Assembly: GCF_016793225.1 (NCBI RefSeq)
Contig: NZ_JAEUMN010000162.1
Coordinates: 1-64,000, forward strand
Reading direction: 5' to 3'
Source of the DNA: Phenylobacterium sp.
GTDB lineage: Bacteria; Pseudomonadota; Alphaproteobacteria; Caulobacterales; Caulobacteraceae
Length of the DNA: 64,000 nucleotides
Shown here piece by piece: positions 1 to 8,156 of the stretch; positions within the stretch are counted from its first letter, which is position 1, and every line of letters begins with the position of its first letter. The translations under genes and the position numbers were made by a program. The notes under the pieces were generated by a model that ran no database searches, was not told the DNA's origin, and worked only from the letters and a program-made list of their open reading frames with translations.

Positions 1-1
1 C

Positions 2-298
2 GCGCCCGCCTTCGGAAACACCGTGAAGGCGCTCTATCCGGACGGCCGGGCGCAGCGCCTTTGGTTCAAGGCGGACGGCACCTGGGAAGCCATCGGGCGG
101 CGCGGCAAGTGGTCGGCCGGGAAATGGAGCCTGAAGGACGACAAGGTCTGCCTGAAGCAGTCCAAGCCGTTCCCGGCGCCGTTCAAGTACTGCACGGTCT
201 TCCCCGCCAAGGGCGGCCCGGGCGTCGTCTGGACGTCCCGCGACATGAACGGCGAACCGATCCGGCTCACGCTGGTTAAGGGCATCGAACGACCCTAG
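2..298 (+). CDS. Hypothetical protein, 5'-truncated by the window edge
   Basis: The frame is open from the first bases of the window, so the true start lies upstream and only the last ~98 codons are visible. The visible part is rich in Trp, Lys and Gly, with a repeated G-x-W pattern and two Cys (in KVCLKQ and KYCTVF). This resembles small exported beta-rich proteins, but I do not recognise the family. ATG at 23 is an internal codon. The gene ends 70 bp before the convergent beta-lactamase-like gene. Confidence 0.55.
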   Translation, partial: APAFGNTVKALYPDGRAQRLWFKADGTWEAIGRRGKWSAGKWSLKDDKVCLKQSKPFPAPFKYCTVFPAKGGPGVVWTSRDMNGEPIRLTLVKGIERP

Positions 299-367
299 GT
301 GGAACCGGGCGCCGGCATTGCCGACCGGAAGCTGTTGAAATCGGTGCTGTCGGATCGAGGCCGGGCC

Positions 368-1480
368 CTAGTCGGCCGATCGTGCGTCCCCGTTCCACTC
401 CTCGGCGACGGCGCGCGTGACCGCCTGCATGAGCGCGAGCCGCGCCGGCACAGCCTGTCGGGTGTGCCGCAGCATCACCGCCACGGCATAGGTGCGGCCG
501 TCGGGCGCCGTGATCAGGCCGACGTCGTTGATGCCGACCGATGCGCCGCGGAAGTCCTGCCCGGTTCCGGTCTTGTGGGCGATGGTCCAGCCGGGGGGAA
601 GGCCGCCCTTGAGCCGCCGCGGTCCGGTCCTGGCCTGGGTCATCAGACCGATGACGTACTGCGTGGACGCGGGCGAGAGCAGTTCGCCGCGGTGCAGGGC
701 GGCCAGGGCGGCCGTGATCGCCGCGGGCGAGGCGCCGTCGGGAGGGTCGGCCAGGTAGGCGTCCATGGCGGCCTGCCGGGTCTCCAGCGGCAACGCCTGC
801 CGCGCCGCCTGGAAGTTCCAGCCGAAGCCGTACGAGGCCTGCCACACGAGGCCCGCAGTGCGCGCCTGCAGGTCGCGCTCGTAGGCGCCCACCTTCACCT
901 GGGTGAGGCCCATATCCTCCAGCACGGCCGACACGGCGTCGGGCCCGCCCAGCTCCCGCATCAGCCGGTCGTTGGCGGCGTTGTCGCTCTCGACCAGCGC
1001 CCGGCGCAGGAGCCCGGCCAGCTGGGTCTGGTAGCCCGACGCGCCGATATTGTAGGCGACCGGCTGGAAGAAGACCGAGCGGTCCTCGTCGGTGAGCGTC
1101 ACCCACGCCTCGGTGTCCAGCCGCCCCTCGTCGACCGCCTTCATGATGGCGATGGCGACCCAGAGCTTGGACACGCTCTGCTGCGGGTAGGGTCTGTCCT
1201 GGTCGACGCCGGCGGTCCAGCCCGCCTGCACGTCGGTCACGGACACGCCGACCTCTTCCCCGTAGGCCGCCACGAGCTCGCCGAGGCGGGCCTGGAGCGC
1301 CGCGGGCGCAGGCGGGGCCTTGGTCTTCAGGATGTCGAAGCGGGTCTCGGTCAGCGCCCCGGAGGCCAGCCGCGCCGCCTTGTCCGCCGAGACGAGTCCG
1401 CCCGCGAGCCCGGCGGCGATGACGGCCGCGGCGACGGCCAGGCCGCGGCCGCCCCGCAAATGACGCCTCCAGCCGGCCAT
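368..1480 (-). CDS. Class A beta-lactamase-like serine hydrolase
   Basis: Predicted 370-residue exported serine beta-lactamase or related penicillin-recognising enzyme. A hydrophobic signal or anchor lies at ~14-30. The catalytic SxxK is S102-V-S-K105, the SDN loop is S165-D-N167 and the KTG triad is K303-T-G305, in class A order and spacing. The usual omega-loop E-x-x-L-N is not obvious. Glu201 in YERDLQ sits where the general base is expected, as in divergent A2-type enzymes. It is longer than the usual ~290 residues, with an extended N-terminus. It is transcribed away from the CDF exporter upstream. The family call is firm; actual beta-lactam hydrolysis is an inference. Confidence 0.85.
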   Translation of the reverse strand: MAGWRRHLRGGRGLAVAAAVIAAGLAGGLVSADKAARLASGALTETRFDILKTKAPPAPAALQARLGELVAAYGEEVGVSVTDVQAGWTAGVDQDRPYPQQSVSKLWVAIAIMKAVDEGRLDTEAWVTLTDEDRSVFFQPVAYNIGASGYQTQLAGLLRRALVESDNAANDRLMRELGGPDAVSAVLEDMGLTQVKVGAYERDLQARTAGLVWQASYGFGWNFQAARQALPLETRQAAMDAYLADPPDGASPAAITAALAALHRGELLSPASTQYVIGLMTQARTGPRRLKGGLPPGWTIAHKTGTGQDFRGASVGINDVGLITAPDGRTYAVAVMLRHTRQAVPARLALMQAVTRAVAEEWNGDARSAD

Positions 1481-1496
1481 CCAAGCTCCTGCCTAC

Positions 1497-2465
1497 TCAG
1501 TGGACATGACCATGGTGATGGTCGTCCGGTTCCCCGCTCGTCCGCACCTCGACCGTCACATGCGAGATCCCCGCAAGTCCAGCCAGTCGGGCGCGGTATG
1601 TCGCCACGGGCCGCGGTTCGCGGGCGGCGATGACCGCGATCACCGCATGATGCCCCGGTCCGAGGCGCCAGAGATGCAGGTCGATCACCCGTTCGCCCTC
1701 ATGCGAGAGCCGGCGCCGGACCTCGTCGGTGAGTTCGCGCGAGGGATTCACGTCGAGCAGGGCGGCGCCGGCGCGGCGCACCAGCGTCCAGGCGAACCGG
1801 GCCACGAGCACCGCGGCGAGCACCCCGGCCAGGGGATCGGCGAAGCGCCAGTCCAGCCACTGCCCGGCCAGCACCGCGGCCAGCGCCAGCAGCGAGACGG
1901 CGGCGTCGGCGGTCAGGTGGAGGTGCGCGGCCGAGAGGTTCAGGTCGCCCTGGGGATCGTTGCGCGCCGCCGCGGCGCCCGTGGGCCGCAGCAGCCAGAT
2001 GCAGACCAGGTTCACCAAAAGGCCGCCGACCGCGATGGGCAGGGCGTCGCCGAAGGCCACCGCTTCCGGCTCGAGCAGCCGGCCCGCGCTCTCCAGTCCG
2101 ATGAGCGCCGCGGTCACCGCCAGGACCACGCCGTTGGCGAAGCCGGCCAGGTATCCCACCTTGCCGGTGCCGAAGCTGAAGGCCGGGTTCGTGGCGTGGC
2201 GGCGCGCCAGGGCGTAGGCGCCTGCGGCGACCAGCAGCGCCACCACGTGGGCGCCCATGTGCAGGCCGCTCGCCACCAGCGCCATGGATCGCGTGGCCGC
2301 GCCGCCCACCACCAGCACGGCCAGCGTCGCCGCGCAGATGGCCGTGACGATCCACGTGCGGCGTTCGTTCCGCCGGTGGTCCGCGCCCAGGTAGATGCGG
2401 TCCGCCCGGAACGCGTCCAGGGCGTCCTGCGGTTCCGTCCGGTCCGGGCTGGCGGTTGAGCTCAA
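1497..2465 (-). CDS. Cation diffusion facilitator, DmeF-like
   Basis: Inner-membrane divalent metal/proton antiporter that exports ions such as Co, Ni or Zn. It has six predicted membrane spans, with the characteristic H-x-x-x-D metal sites in the membrane region (HMGAH and HLTAD) and a cytoplasmic C-terminal domain ending in a His-rich tail (DDHHHGHVH). The loop SFGTGKVGYLAGFANG is typical of the DmeF branch. An ATG at 2507 is in frame, but a TTGACC-N17-GATAAC promoter (2493-2521) covers it. I therefore prefer the TTG at 2465, which follows an AGGA Shine-Dalgarno; this gives ~322 residues. The metal is not decided by sequence. Confidence 0.85.
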   Translation of the reverse strand: MSSTASPDRTEPQDALDAFRADRIYLGADHRRNERRTWIVTAICAATLAVLVVGGAATRSMALVASGLHMGAHVVALLVAAGAYALARRHATNPAFSFGTGKVGYLAGFANGVVLAVTAALIGLESAGRLLEPEAVAFGDALPIAVGGLLVNLVCIWLLRPTGAAAARNDPQGDLNLSAAHLHLTADAAVSLLALAAVLAGQWLDWRFADPLAGVLAAVLVARFAWTLVRRAGAALLDVNPSRELTDEVRRRLSHEGERVIDLHLWRLGPGHHAVIAVIAAREPRPVATYRARLAGLAGISHVTVEVRTSGEPDDHHHGHVH

Positions 2466-2492
2466 GGGTCGTCCTGTGTCCGAAGGCCGCGC

Positions 2493-2521
2493 GTTATCTT
2501 GTAACATATGGGGGTGGTCAA
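2493..2521 (-). promoter_or_regulatory. Candidate promoter of the CDF exporter
   Basis: On the minus strand, TTGACC (2521-2516) and GATAAC (2498-2493) are separated by exactly 17 bases, close to the sigma-70 consensus. The spacer holds a C-tract flanked by AT (ACCCCCATATG). This recalls CsoR/RcnR/DmeR-type operators, which use a G/C tract between inverted repeats. The operator reading is inference only. Confidence 0.5.
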
Positions 2522-2600
2522 GCGTCTGCGCCGGGCGTCGGCGTGCGCCGATTCACCCTGGACGGCGGAGCTTGTCGAGTCGAGGCCGGGCTGAAACCGG

Positions 2601-2630
2601 GGTCGGTCGGTCGGTCGGTCGGTCGGTCGG
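2601..2630. repeat. Tetranucleotide repeat (GGTC)7
   Basis: Seven uninterrupted copies of GGTC plus a trailing GG lie between the end of the GGDEF-EAL gene (2643) and the promoter of the CDF exporter. Tracts like this slip during replication. It lies outside both coding regions, so any effect would be on transcription or on the 3' end of the upstream gene. Confidence 0.9.
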
Positions 2631-2642
2631 GGGCGGCGCGTG

Positions 2643-4025
2643 TCAGCTCGCGACGGCGAGGCGCAGCTCGGGCGTATTCATCTCCCGCAGGAGCGCCTCC
2701 ATCTCCCTGGCCGGCATCGGCCTGGCGAAGAAGTAGCCCTGCATCCGGTCGCAACCGGCGGAGCGCAGGAACAGCGCCTGCCCCTCGTCCTCCACGCCCT
2801 CGGCGGTGATGCACACCCCGAGCGCCCGGGCGGCGTGAAGCATCGAGGCCACCAGCTTGGACACGCGCGGATCGCGCCCGACGTCGTCGATCAGCGAGCG
2901 GTCGAGCTTCACCGTCTGGATGGGCAGGTGCATCAGCGCGCGCAGGTTCGAGTAGCCGGTGCCGAAGTCGTCCAGCGCGACCCGCACGCCCTTCGACGCG
3001 AGCCGCTCGATGTGCCGCCGGGCGAGGCTGAGGTCCGACACCAGGAACGTCTCGGTGATCTCGACGCAGAGCGCCGTGGCCGGCAGCGCCGTCCTGGAGA
3101 GCCGTCCGATGAGCTTGCGCGAAAAGCCCGGGTCCAGCAGGTCGCGGGGACTGACGTTGCAGGCCACCAGCTCGATCAGGCCCTCGGCCACCCACGGCGC
3201 CGTACGGGCGCAGGCCGCCTCGAAGACCGCCTCGTCGATGGCGCGGATCAGGCCCAGCTCTTCGGCCATGGGGACGAAGGACGCCGGGCTCAGCAGCCCC
3301 TGGGTCGGATGCCGCCAGCGCGCCAGGACCTCGACGCCCACCATGCGGCCGGTCATCGCGTCCACGATCGGCTGGAACCAGGGTTCGATCTCGCCCGCGG
3401 GGATCGCCCGCCGGAGTTCGGCCTCGAGGTTGCGGCGCCGTTCGCTCTCGGCGCGGAGTTCCGCGTCGAAGGCCGACCAGACGCGGCCGCCGCGCGACTT
3501 GGCGCGGTAGAGGGCCATGTCGGCGAACCGCTGCAGGTCGGCGGCGTCCTGGGCGTCGCGCGGGAAGACCGCCACGCCGACGGAGCCGCCCGGGCTGACC
3601 TGGCGGCCGTAGATGGTCTGCTGCTGGCTGAGCGTCGCCACCAGCCGTTCGGCCCGCGTCGCGACCTCGGCGGTGTCGGAAACGACGGCGAACTCGTCGC
3701 CGCCCAGGCGCGCCACGAGTTCGCCGGGCAGGGCGTCCTCGTGCAGCCGCCGTCCCAGCTCGGCCAGGAGGATGTCGCCGGCATGGTGGCCGAGGCTGTC
3801 GTTGAGGTTCTTGAACCGGTCGAGGTCGATGACGAAGAGCGAGACGGTCCCGCCGGCGTCCCGCGCCGCGTCCAGCCGCTCGCACAGGCCCGAGGTGAAG
3901 GCGCCGCGGTTCACGAGCCCCGTCAGCGAGTCCGTCTGCGCCAGGCGCAGCGTCATCTCGCGCTCGGCCTCGAGCTCGGCCACGCGCGCGGCGAGCTGGT
4001 CCAAGGTGGGGCTGGGGTCCTTCAC
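2643..4025 (-). CDS. Soluble GGDEF-EAL cyclic-di-GMP enzyme
   Basis: 460-residue cytoplasmic protein with a short coiled-coil start, a GGDEF domain (~30-190) and an EAL domain (~200-450). There is no membrane span or PAS sensor. The cyclase site is intact (RLGGDEFAV) but the RxxD inhibitory site before it is absent (LPGE there). The phosphodiesterase motifs are EVLARW (in place of EALxRW), NVSPRD, EITE, DDFGTGYS, KLDRSLI and AEGVE, so hydrolysis of c-di-GMP looks possible. The start is GTG at 4025 with a poor Shine-Dalgarno. It lies 87 bp behind the dicarboxylate symporter on the same strand. Which activity dominates cannot be read from sequence. Confidence 0.92.
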   Translation of the reverse strand: MKDPSPTLDQLAARVAELEAEREMTLRLAQTDSLTGLVNRGAFTSGLCERLDAARDAGGTVSLFVIDLDRFKNLNDSLGHHAGDILLAELGRRLHEDALPGELVARLGGDEFAVVSDTAEVATRAERLVATLSQQQTIYGRQVSPGGSVGVAVFPRDAQDAADLQRFADMALYRAKSRGGRVWSAFDAELRAESERRRNLEAELRRAIPAGEIEPWFQPIVDAMTGRMVGVEVLARWRHPTQGLLSPASFVPMAEELGLIRAIDEAVFEAACARTAPWVAEGLIELVACNVSPRDLLDPGFSRKLIGRLSRTALPATALCVEITETFLVSDLSLARRHIERLASKGVRVALDDFGTGYSNLRALMHLPIQTVKLDRSLIDDVGRDPRVSKLVASMLHAARALGVCITAEGVEDEGQALFLRSAGCDRMQGYFFARPMPAREMEALLREMNTPELRLAVAS

Positions 4026-4112
4026 GGAGCGGCGGCTTCGGGGGTTCCTGGTGAAGCCGCCAGCTTGTCGGGGTGCGCCTAACGCCGCGTTGAGCGACGT
4101 GGTTTACGCCCC

Positions 4113-5360
4113 TTAAGCCCTGGCGGGCTCGGCCTGTGGCTCCTGGATCTCCTTCTCCCATTTGGCGACCACCGCGCTGGCGATGGAGTTGCCCACCACG
4201 TTGGTGGCCGAGCGGCCCATGTCGAGCAGGTGGTCCACCGCCAGGATCAGCGCGATCCCGGCCTCGGGCAGATCGAAGTAGGCGAGGGTGGCGGCGATCA
4301 CCACGAGCGAGGCGCGCGGCACCCCGGCCATGCCCTTCGACGTGACCATCAGCAGGCCCAGCATGGTCACCTGCTGGGCGAGCGAGAGTTCGATCCCGTA
4401 GACCTGCGCGATGAAGAGGGTCGCGAAGGTGCAGTACATCATCGAGCCGTCGAGGTTGAACGAGTACCCCAGCGGCAGGACGAAGCTGGCGACCTTGCGG
4501 CTCACGCCCCACCTCTGCAGCTCCTCGAGCGTGCGGGGATAGGCGGCCTCGGACGAGGCCGTGGAGAAGGCCAGGAGGGTGGGGGCGCGGATCTGCGCGA
4601 CCAGCTTGAGCACCCGCGGGCCGATGATCACCACGCCGGCGACGATGAGCAGGCCCCAGAGGATCCCCAGGGACAGGTAGAAGCCGCCGACGAACTTGGC
4701 GTAGGTGAAGATCACCTCGATGCCGCGCGTGCCGATCGAGGCGGCCAGGGCGGCGAAGATGGCGAAGGGCGCCGTCTTCATGACGTAGCCCGTCACCTTC
4801 AGCATGATCTGCGCGCCCTGCTCGACGGCCGCGAGCACCGCCGGCGCCCGGTCGTCGATCGCCGAGACGGCCACGCCCACGAACACCGAGAACACCACGA
4901 TCTGCAGGATCTCGTTGCGCGCCATGGCGTCGAAGATCGAGCTCGGCACCAGGTGGGTCACGAACTCGCGGAGGGTGAACTTCGACATGTCGACGGCCGT
5001 CGCCGCCGCCGCCTCGCCGGGGGCCAGGTTCATGCCGACGCCGGGCTGCAGCAGGTGGACCATGACGAGGCCCAGCGTCAGCGAGACGATCGAGGCCACG
5101 ATGAACCAGGAGATGGTCTTCACGCCGACGCGGCCGACCTCGGAGGCGTCGCCCATGTGCGCGATGCCGGCCACCAGCGTGGTGAAGACGAGGGGCGCGA
5201 TGATCATCTTGATCAGCCGCAGGAAGATGTCGGTGATGATCGTGAGGTTGTCCGCGACCGCCTTCGCCTCGTCGGCCGGAAGGTTCACGTTGATCAGCCA
5301 GCCAACGAGGACGCCGAGCACCATCGCGCCCACGACAAGCCAGGTGAAGAGACGGTTCAT
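4113..5360 (-). CDS. Dicarboxylate/amino acid:cation symporter (DAACS family)
   Basis: 415-residue inner-membrane carrier of the GltP/DctA fold, importing C4-dicarboxylates or acidic amino acids with Na+ or H+. It has eight membrane helices plus two re-entrant loops. The serine-rich hairpin is AFSTASSEA, the NMDGT-like motif is NLDGSM, and the substrate helix reads DMGRSATNVVGN. The Arg that pairs with a side-chain carboxylate is kept, and the GN ending followed by VVAKW is DctA-like. ATG 5360 is preferred over GTG 5366 because GAGG lies five bases before it. It is divergent from amn with a 102-bp shared promoter region. Confidence 0.9.
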   Translation of the reverse strand: MNRLFTWLVVGAMVLGVLVGWLINVNLPADEAKAVADNLTIITDIFLRLIKMIIAPLVFTTLVAGIAHMGDASEVGRVGVKTISWFIVASIVSLTLGLVMVHLLQPGVGMNLAPGEAAAATAVDMSKFTLREFVTHLVPSSIFDAMARNEILQIVVFSVFVGVAVSAIDDRAPAVLAAVEQGAQIMLKVTGYVMKTAPFAIFAALAASIGTRGIEVIFTYAKFVGGFYLSLGILWGLLIVAGVVIIGPRVLKLVAQIRAPTLLAFSTASSEAAYPRTLEELQRWGVSRKVASFVLPLGYSFNLDGSMMYCTFATLFIAQVYGIELSLAQQVTMLGLLMVTSKGMAGVPRASLVVIAATLAYFDLPEAGIALILAVDHLLDMGRSATNVVGNSIASAVVAKWEKEIQEPQAEPARA

Positions 5361-5425
5361 GCGCACCTCAGGTCAATCCGGGGGTCTTTGTCGCCGGGTT
5401 GGGCGCGTCCGTAAAGCGAAGCGGA

Positions 5426-5455
5426 TTCGCAAGCGTCACAAGCGGGCGCTATATA
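5426..5455 (+). promoter_or_regulatory. Candidate amn promoter, possibly leaderless
   Basis: TATATA at 5450-5455 lies seven bases before the ATG of amn at 5463, so transcription would begin at or next to the start codon. TTCGCA at 5426 is a weak -35 with an 18-bp spacer. No Shine-Dalgarno precedes the ATG, consistent with a leaderless transcript. Such transcripts are known to be common in Caulobacter. Confidence 0.45.
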
Positions 5456-5462
5456 CGGGCCG

Positions 5463-6908
5463 ATGAAGAAGACAGAAGCAGCCGGCATCGTCGATCGGCT
5501 GGAGACCGAATACCGCAAGAGCGTCGAGAGTCTCCGCACCGCCCTCAGGACATTCCTCACCGGCGGACCGCCGCCCGACCCGGCCGTTCGCCGTTCGGGG
5601 GCCTACGTCTACCCCGAGCTCCGGCTCACCTGGCCGCCGGGCCTGCCGTACCCGCGCACCAGCCGCGCCTACGCGCGCATCCCGTCGCCCGGCCGCTACG
5701 CGGTGACCGTGACGCGGCCCGAACTCTACCGCGACTACCTGGTGGAGCAGCTCAGCCTGCTGCAGGAGGACTTCGAGATCGAGCTGGAGGTGGGCCGCTC
5801 GCAGCAGGAGATCCCGTTCCCCTACGTGCTGGACGCCGCCGACCTGGCGATGGCCGACGTCAGCTCGGTCGAGATCGCCCGCCACTTCCCGACCACCGAG
5901 CTCGCCTACATCGGCGACGAGATCACCGACGGCGCCTGGGTGGGCCTGGAGGACGAGCCGCGCCCGCTGGCGCTGTTCGACGGCCTGCGCACCGACTTCT
6001 CGCTGGCCCGCCTCAGCCACTACTCGGGCACGCCGGCCGAGCATACCCAGCAGTACATCCTCTTCACCAACTACCACCGCTACGTGGACGAGTTCGTGGC
6101 CTGGGGCTGCTCGCAGCTGAAGGCCGGCGGGCCCTACACCGCGCTGTCGGCCGCCGGGCACGTCTATGTGACCGCCGAGACGCCCGACCCCGTGGCGGCG
6201 GTGGCCGCCGGGACATGGCGCAAGCACCAGATGCCGGCCTACCACCTGATGGCCCCCGGCCGGACGGGCATCACCCTGGTCAACATCGGGGTGGGGCCGT
6301 CGAACGCCAAGACGGTCTGCGACCACCTCGCGGTGCTGCGCCCCCAGGCGTGGCTGATGATCGGCCACTGCGGCGGGCTGCGGGGCAGCCAGAAGATCGG
6401 CGACTATGTGCTCGCGCACGCGTACCTGCGCGACGACCACGTGCTGGACAGGGTCCTGCCCCCCGAGATCCCGATCCCGCCGCTCGCCGAGGTGCAGGTG
6501 GCCCTGAACGGCGCCGCCGAGCGGGTCACGGGCGAGACGGGCGACGTGCTGAAGCGGCGCCTGCGCACGGGCACGGTGGTGTCCACCGACGACCGCAACT
6601 GGGAGCTCAAGTACTCGTCGAGCGCGCTGCGGTTCAACCAGAGCCGTGCGGTCGCCATCGACATGGAAAGCGCCACCATCGCCGCCCAGGGCTATCGCTT
6701 CCGGGTGCCCTACGGGACGCTGCTCTGCATCTCGGACAAGCCGCTGCACGGCGAGATCAAGCTGCCGGGCCAGGCCAACGCCTTCTACGACCGCGCCATC
6801 GCCCAGCACCTGCAGATCGGGATCGCCGCGGTCGACTTGCTGCGGCAGGAGGGGAGCCGGCTCCACTCCCGCAAGCTGCGCAGCTTCGACGAGCCCCCGT
6901 TCCGGTAG
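5463..6908 (+). CDS. amn: AMP nucleosidase
   Basis: Cleaves AMP to adenine and ribose 5-phosphate in the cytoplasm, adjusting adenylate pools. At 481 residues it matches the E. coli enzyme (~484). It has an N-terminal AMP nucleosidase domain (~1-170) and a C-terminal nucleoside-phosphorylase fold (~220-450). The latter carries the GHCGGLRGSQKIGDYVLAHAY stretch and the IDMESATIAAQGYRF motif that binds ribose. The start is at 5463, directly downstream of a TATATA box with no Shine-Dalgarno. It is monocistronic: a repeat-bearing gap follows. Confidence 0.95.
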   Translation: MKKTEAAGIVDRLETEYRKSVESLRTALRTFLTGGPPPDPAVRRSGAYVYPELRLTWPPGLPYPRTSRAYARIPSPGRYAVTVTRPELYRDYLVEQLSLLQEDFEIELEVGRSQQEIPFPYVLDAADLAMADVSSVEIARHFPTTELAYIGDEITDGAWVGLEDEPRPLALFDGLRTDFSLARLSHYSGTPAEHTQQYILFTNYHRYVDEFVAWGCSQLKAGGPYTALSAAGHVYVTAETPDPVAAVAAGTWRKHQMPAYHLMAPGRTGITLVNIGVGPSNAKTVCDHLAVLRPQAWLMIGHCGGLRGSQKIGDYVLAHAYLRDDHVLDRVLPPEIPIPPLAEVQVALNGAAERVTGETGDVLKRRLRTGTVVSTDDRNWELKYSSSALRFNQSRAVAIDMESATIAAQGYRFRVPYGTLLCISDKPLHGEIKLPGQANAFYDRAIAQHLQIGIAAVDLLRQEGSRLHSRKLRSFDEPPFR

Positions 6909-7302
6909 GCCGCGTCTCGCGGGAGCGGGAGCCTCGCGCCGCCTTGCCCTGTCATCCCGGTTGCCACGCAGCGGAACACCGGGGCCCATAGACTCCGCCT
7001 TTCCGGATGAAGCGCGCCGCCGCCGCTCGGGGCCCGGGCCCACATCGGGCGCGTATGGGTCCGGTCTTCGCCTGCGGCGAAGCCGCGATGACAGCCGAGG
7101 CCGTGTGTAGGCCGATGGCCGCAGCAGGCGCTCGATTGAACCGCGGAAGACGCAGAGAAAACGCAGAGCGCGCGGAGATCTACGCGCCCTGCGCACCTCC
7201 CGCCGCAACCCGACCGGCTTGATGTCAGCCGGGGGGCTTGCGCAGTCCCTGACGTAGGGACCGCCTCGAATTCGTTGCGGAAGGCGGTTAGAAAGACGCC
7301 CC
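6909..7302. other. Non-coding gap with repeat element and leader hairpins
   Basis: I see no gene in these ~390 bases. They hold the 146-bp inverted-end repeat at 6949-7094 and a one-sided copy of a CGCGGAA-rich repeat at ~7137-7180 that is related to the one at 18311-18385. Just before the phosphatase gene there are two small perfect hairpins: GTCCCT/AGGGAC at 7245-7261 and ACCGCCT/AGGCGGT at 7260-7288. Confidence 0.6.
6949..7094. repeat. Dispersed intergenic repeat, copy 1 (inverted ends)
   Basis: 146-bp element that begins CTGTCATCCCGG and ends CCGCGATGACAG, so the ends are near-perfect inverted repeats. Each end is a REP-like unit with an internal hairpin (TTCGCCTGCGGCGAA near the right end). 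The closest relative in this window is the 147-bp element at 12895-13041. It has no coding capacity, so it is better seen as a paired REP (BIME-like) unit than as an insertion sequence. Confidence 0.75.
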
Positions 7303-8076
7303 ATGACCCGGCGCATCGTCTTCGAAGGCATCGACAACTTCCGCGACTTCGGCGACTACGCCGCCGGCCACCGGCGGCTGCGCCCGGGGCTGCTCTACCG
7401 CTCGGCCGGCCATGGGGCCGCCACCGACGCCGACCTCGAGCGACTCGCCGCCATGAACCTGCGGGTCATCGTCGACCTGCGGCGCGCCAACGAGCGCGAG
7501 CGCCAGCCCAGCCGCCGCTGGCAGGGCTTCGCCGCCGAGGTGATCGAGAACGACATCGGCCAGGACTCCGCCGACGAGTGGACGAGCTTCATCCAGAGCT
7601 CGGACCTGACCGTGGCCGCGTTCCACGACTACATGCTCGACTACTACCGCAAGGCCCCGCACCAGGCGCGGCACATCGACCTCTACACCCGCTACTTCCG
7701 GGCGCTCGCGGCGACGGACGGCCCGATCCTCGTCCACTGCTCGGCGGGCAAGGACCGCACGGGCATCGCCTGCGCCCTGACCCACCATGTGGCGGGGGTC
7801 CACGACGACGACGTCATCGACGACTACATGCTCACCAACGATCCCGAGCGCCTGGAGCGCCGCCTGCCGATGATGCGCGAGGTGATCCGCGAGGCGACCG
7901 GGCGCACGGCCGACGACGCGGCGCTGATGGTGGCGATGCGGGTCGAGCCCGAGTACCTCGCCCAGGCCTTCCAGGTGATGCGCGAGGCGCACGGGTCGCT
8001 CGACGGCTACCTGGACGAGGTTCTCGGCCTGAGCCCGGCCACCCGCGAGCGCATCCACGACCGCCTGCTGGCGTAG
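7303..8076 (+). CDS. Tyrosine-protein phosphatase family protein
   Basis: 257-residue cytoplasmic phosphatase of the Y_phosphatase3 (bacterial dual-specificity-like) family. The P-loop is HCSAGKDRTG, with nucleophilic Cys and Arg in C-x5-R spacing, and an upstream Asp-rich segment could supply the general acid. The N-terminal FRDFGDY segment is typical of this family. Substrates in homologues include phosphotyrosine and phosphoinositides; none can be assigned here. The ATG at 7303 follows a leader with two hairpins. The MFS carrier gene begins 80 bp downstream and may be co-transcribed. Confidence 0.88.
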   Translation: MTRRIVFEGIDNFRDFGDYAAGHRRLRPGLLYRSAGHGAATDADLERLAAMNLRVIVDLRRANERERQPSRRWQGFAAEVIENDIGQDSADEWTSFIQSSDLTVAAFHDYMLDYYRKAPHQARHIDLYTRYFRALAATDGPILVHCSAGKDRTGIACALTHHVAGVHDDDVIDDYMLTNDPERLERRLPMMREVIREATGRTADDAALMVAMRVEPEYLAQAFQVMREAHGSLDGYLDEVLGLSPATRERIHDRLLA

Positions 8077-8156
8077 CGTCACCATCGACAACAGGCCTTT
8101 GCCCGCTACGGTGTGGCCGAAGGCCGACGAGAGAGCGGCGCCGGGGGAGTCGTCGC

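Noticed and set aside
276-1484. Second long minus-strand frame overlapping the beta-lactamase-like gene
   Set aside because: It is Arg/Gly-rich with no motif; the other frame carries SxxK, SDN and KTG in order.
4080-4093. TAACG-like dyad (AACG-CCG-CGTT) upstream of the GGDEF-EAL gene, resembling the island operator
   Set aside because: It has a three-base centre instead of two and lacks the trailing TTAT; it is not in front of a promoter-like -10.
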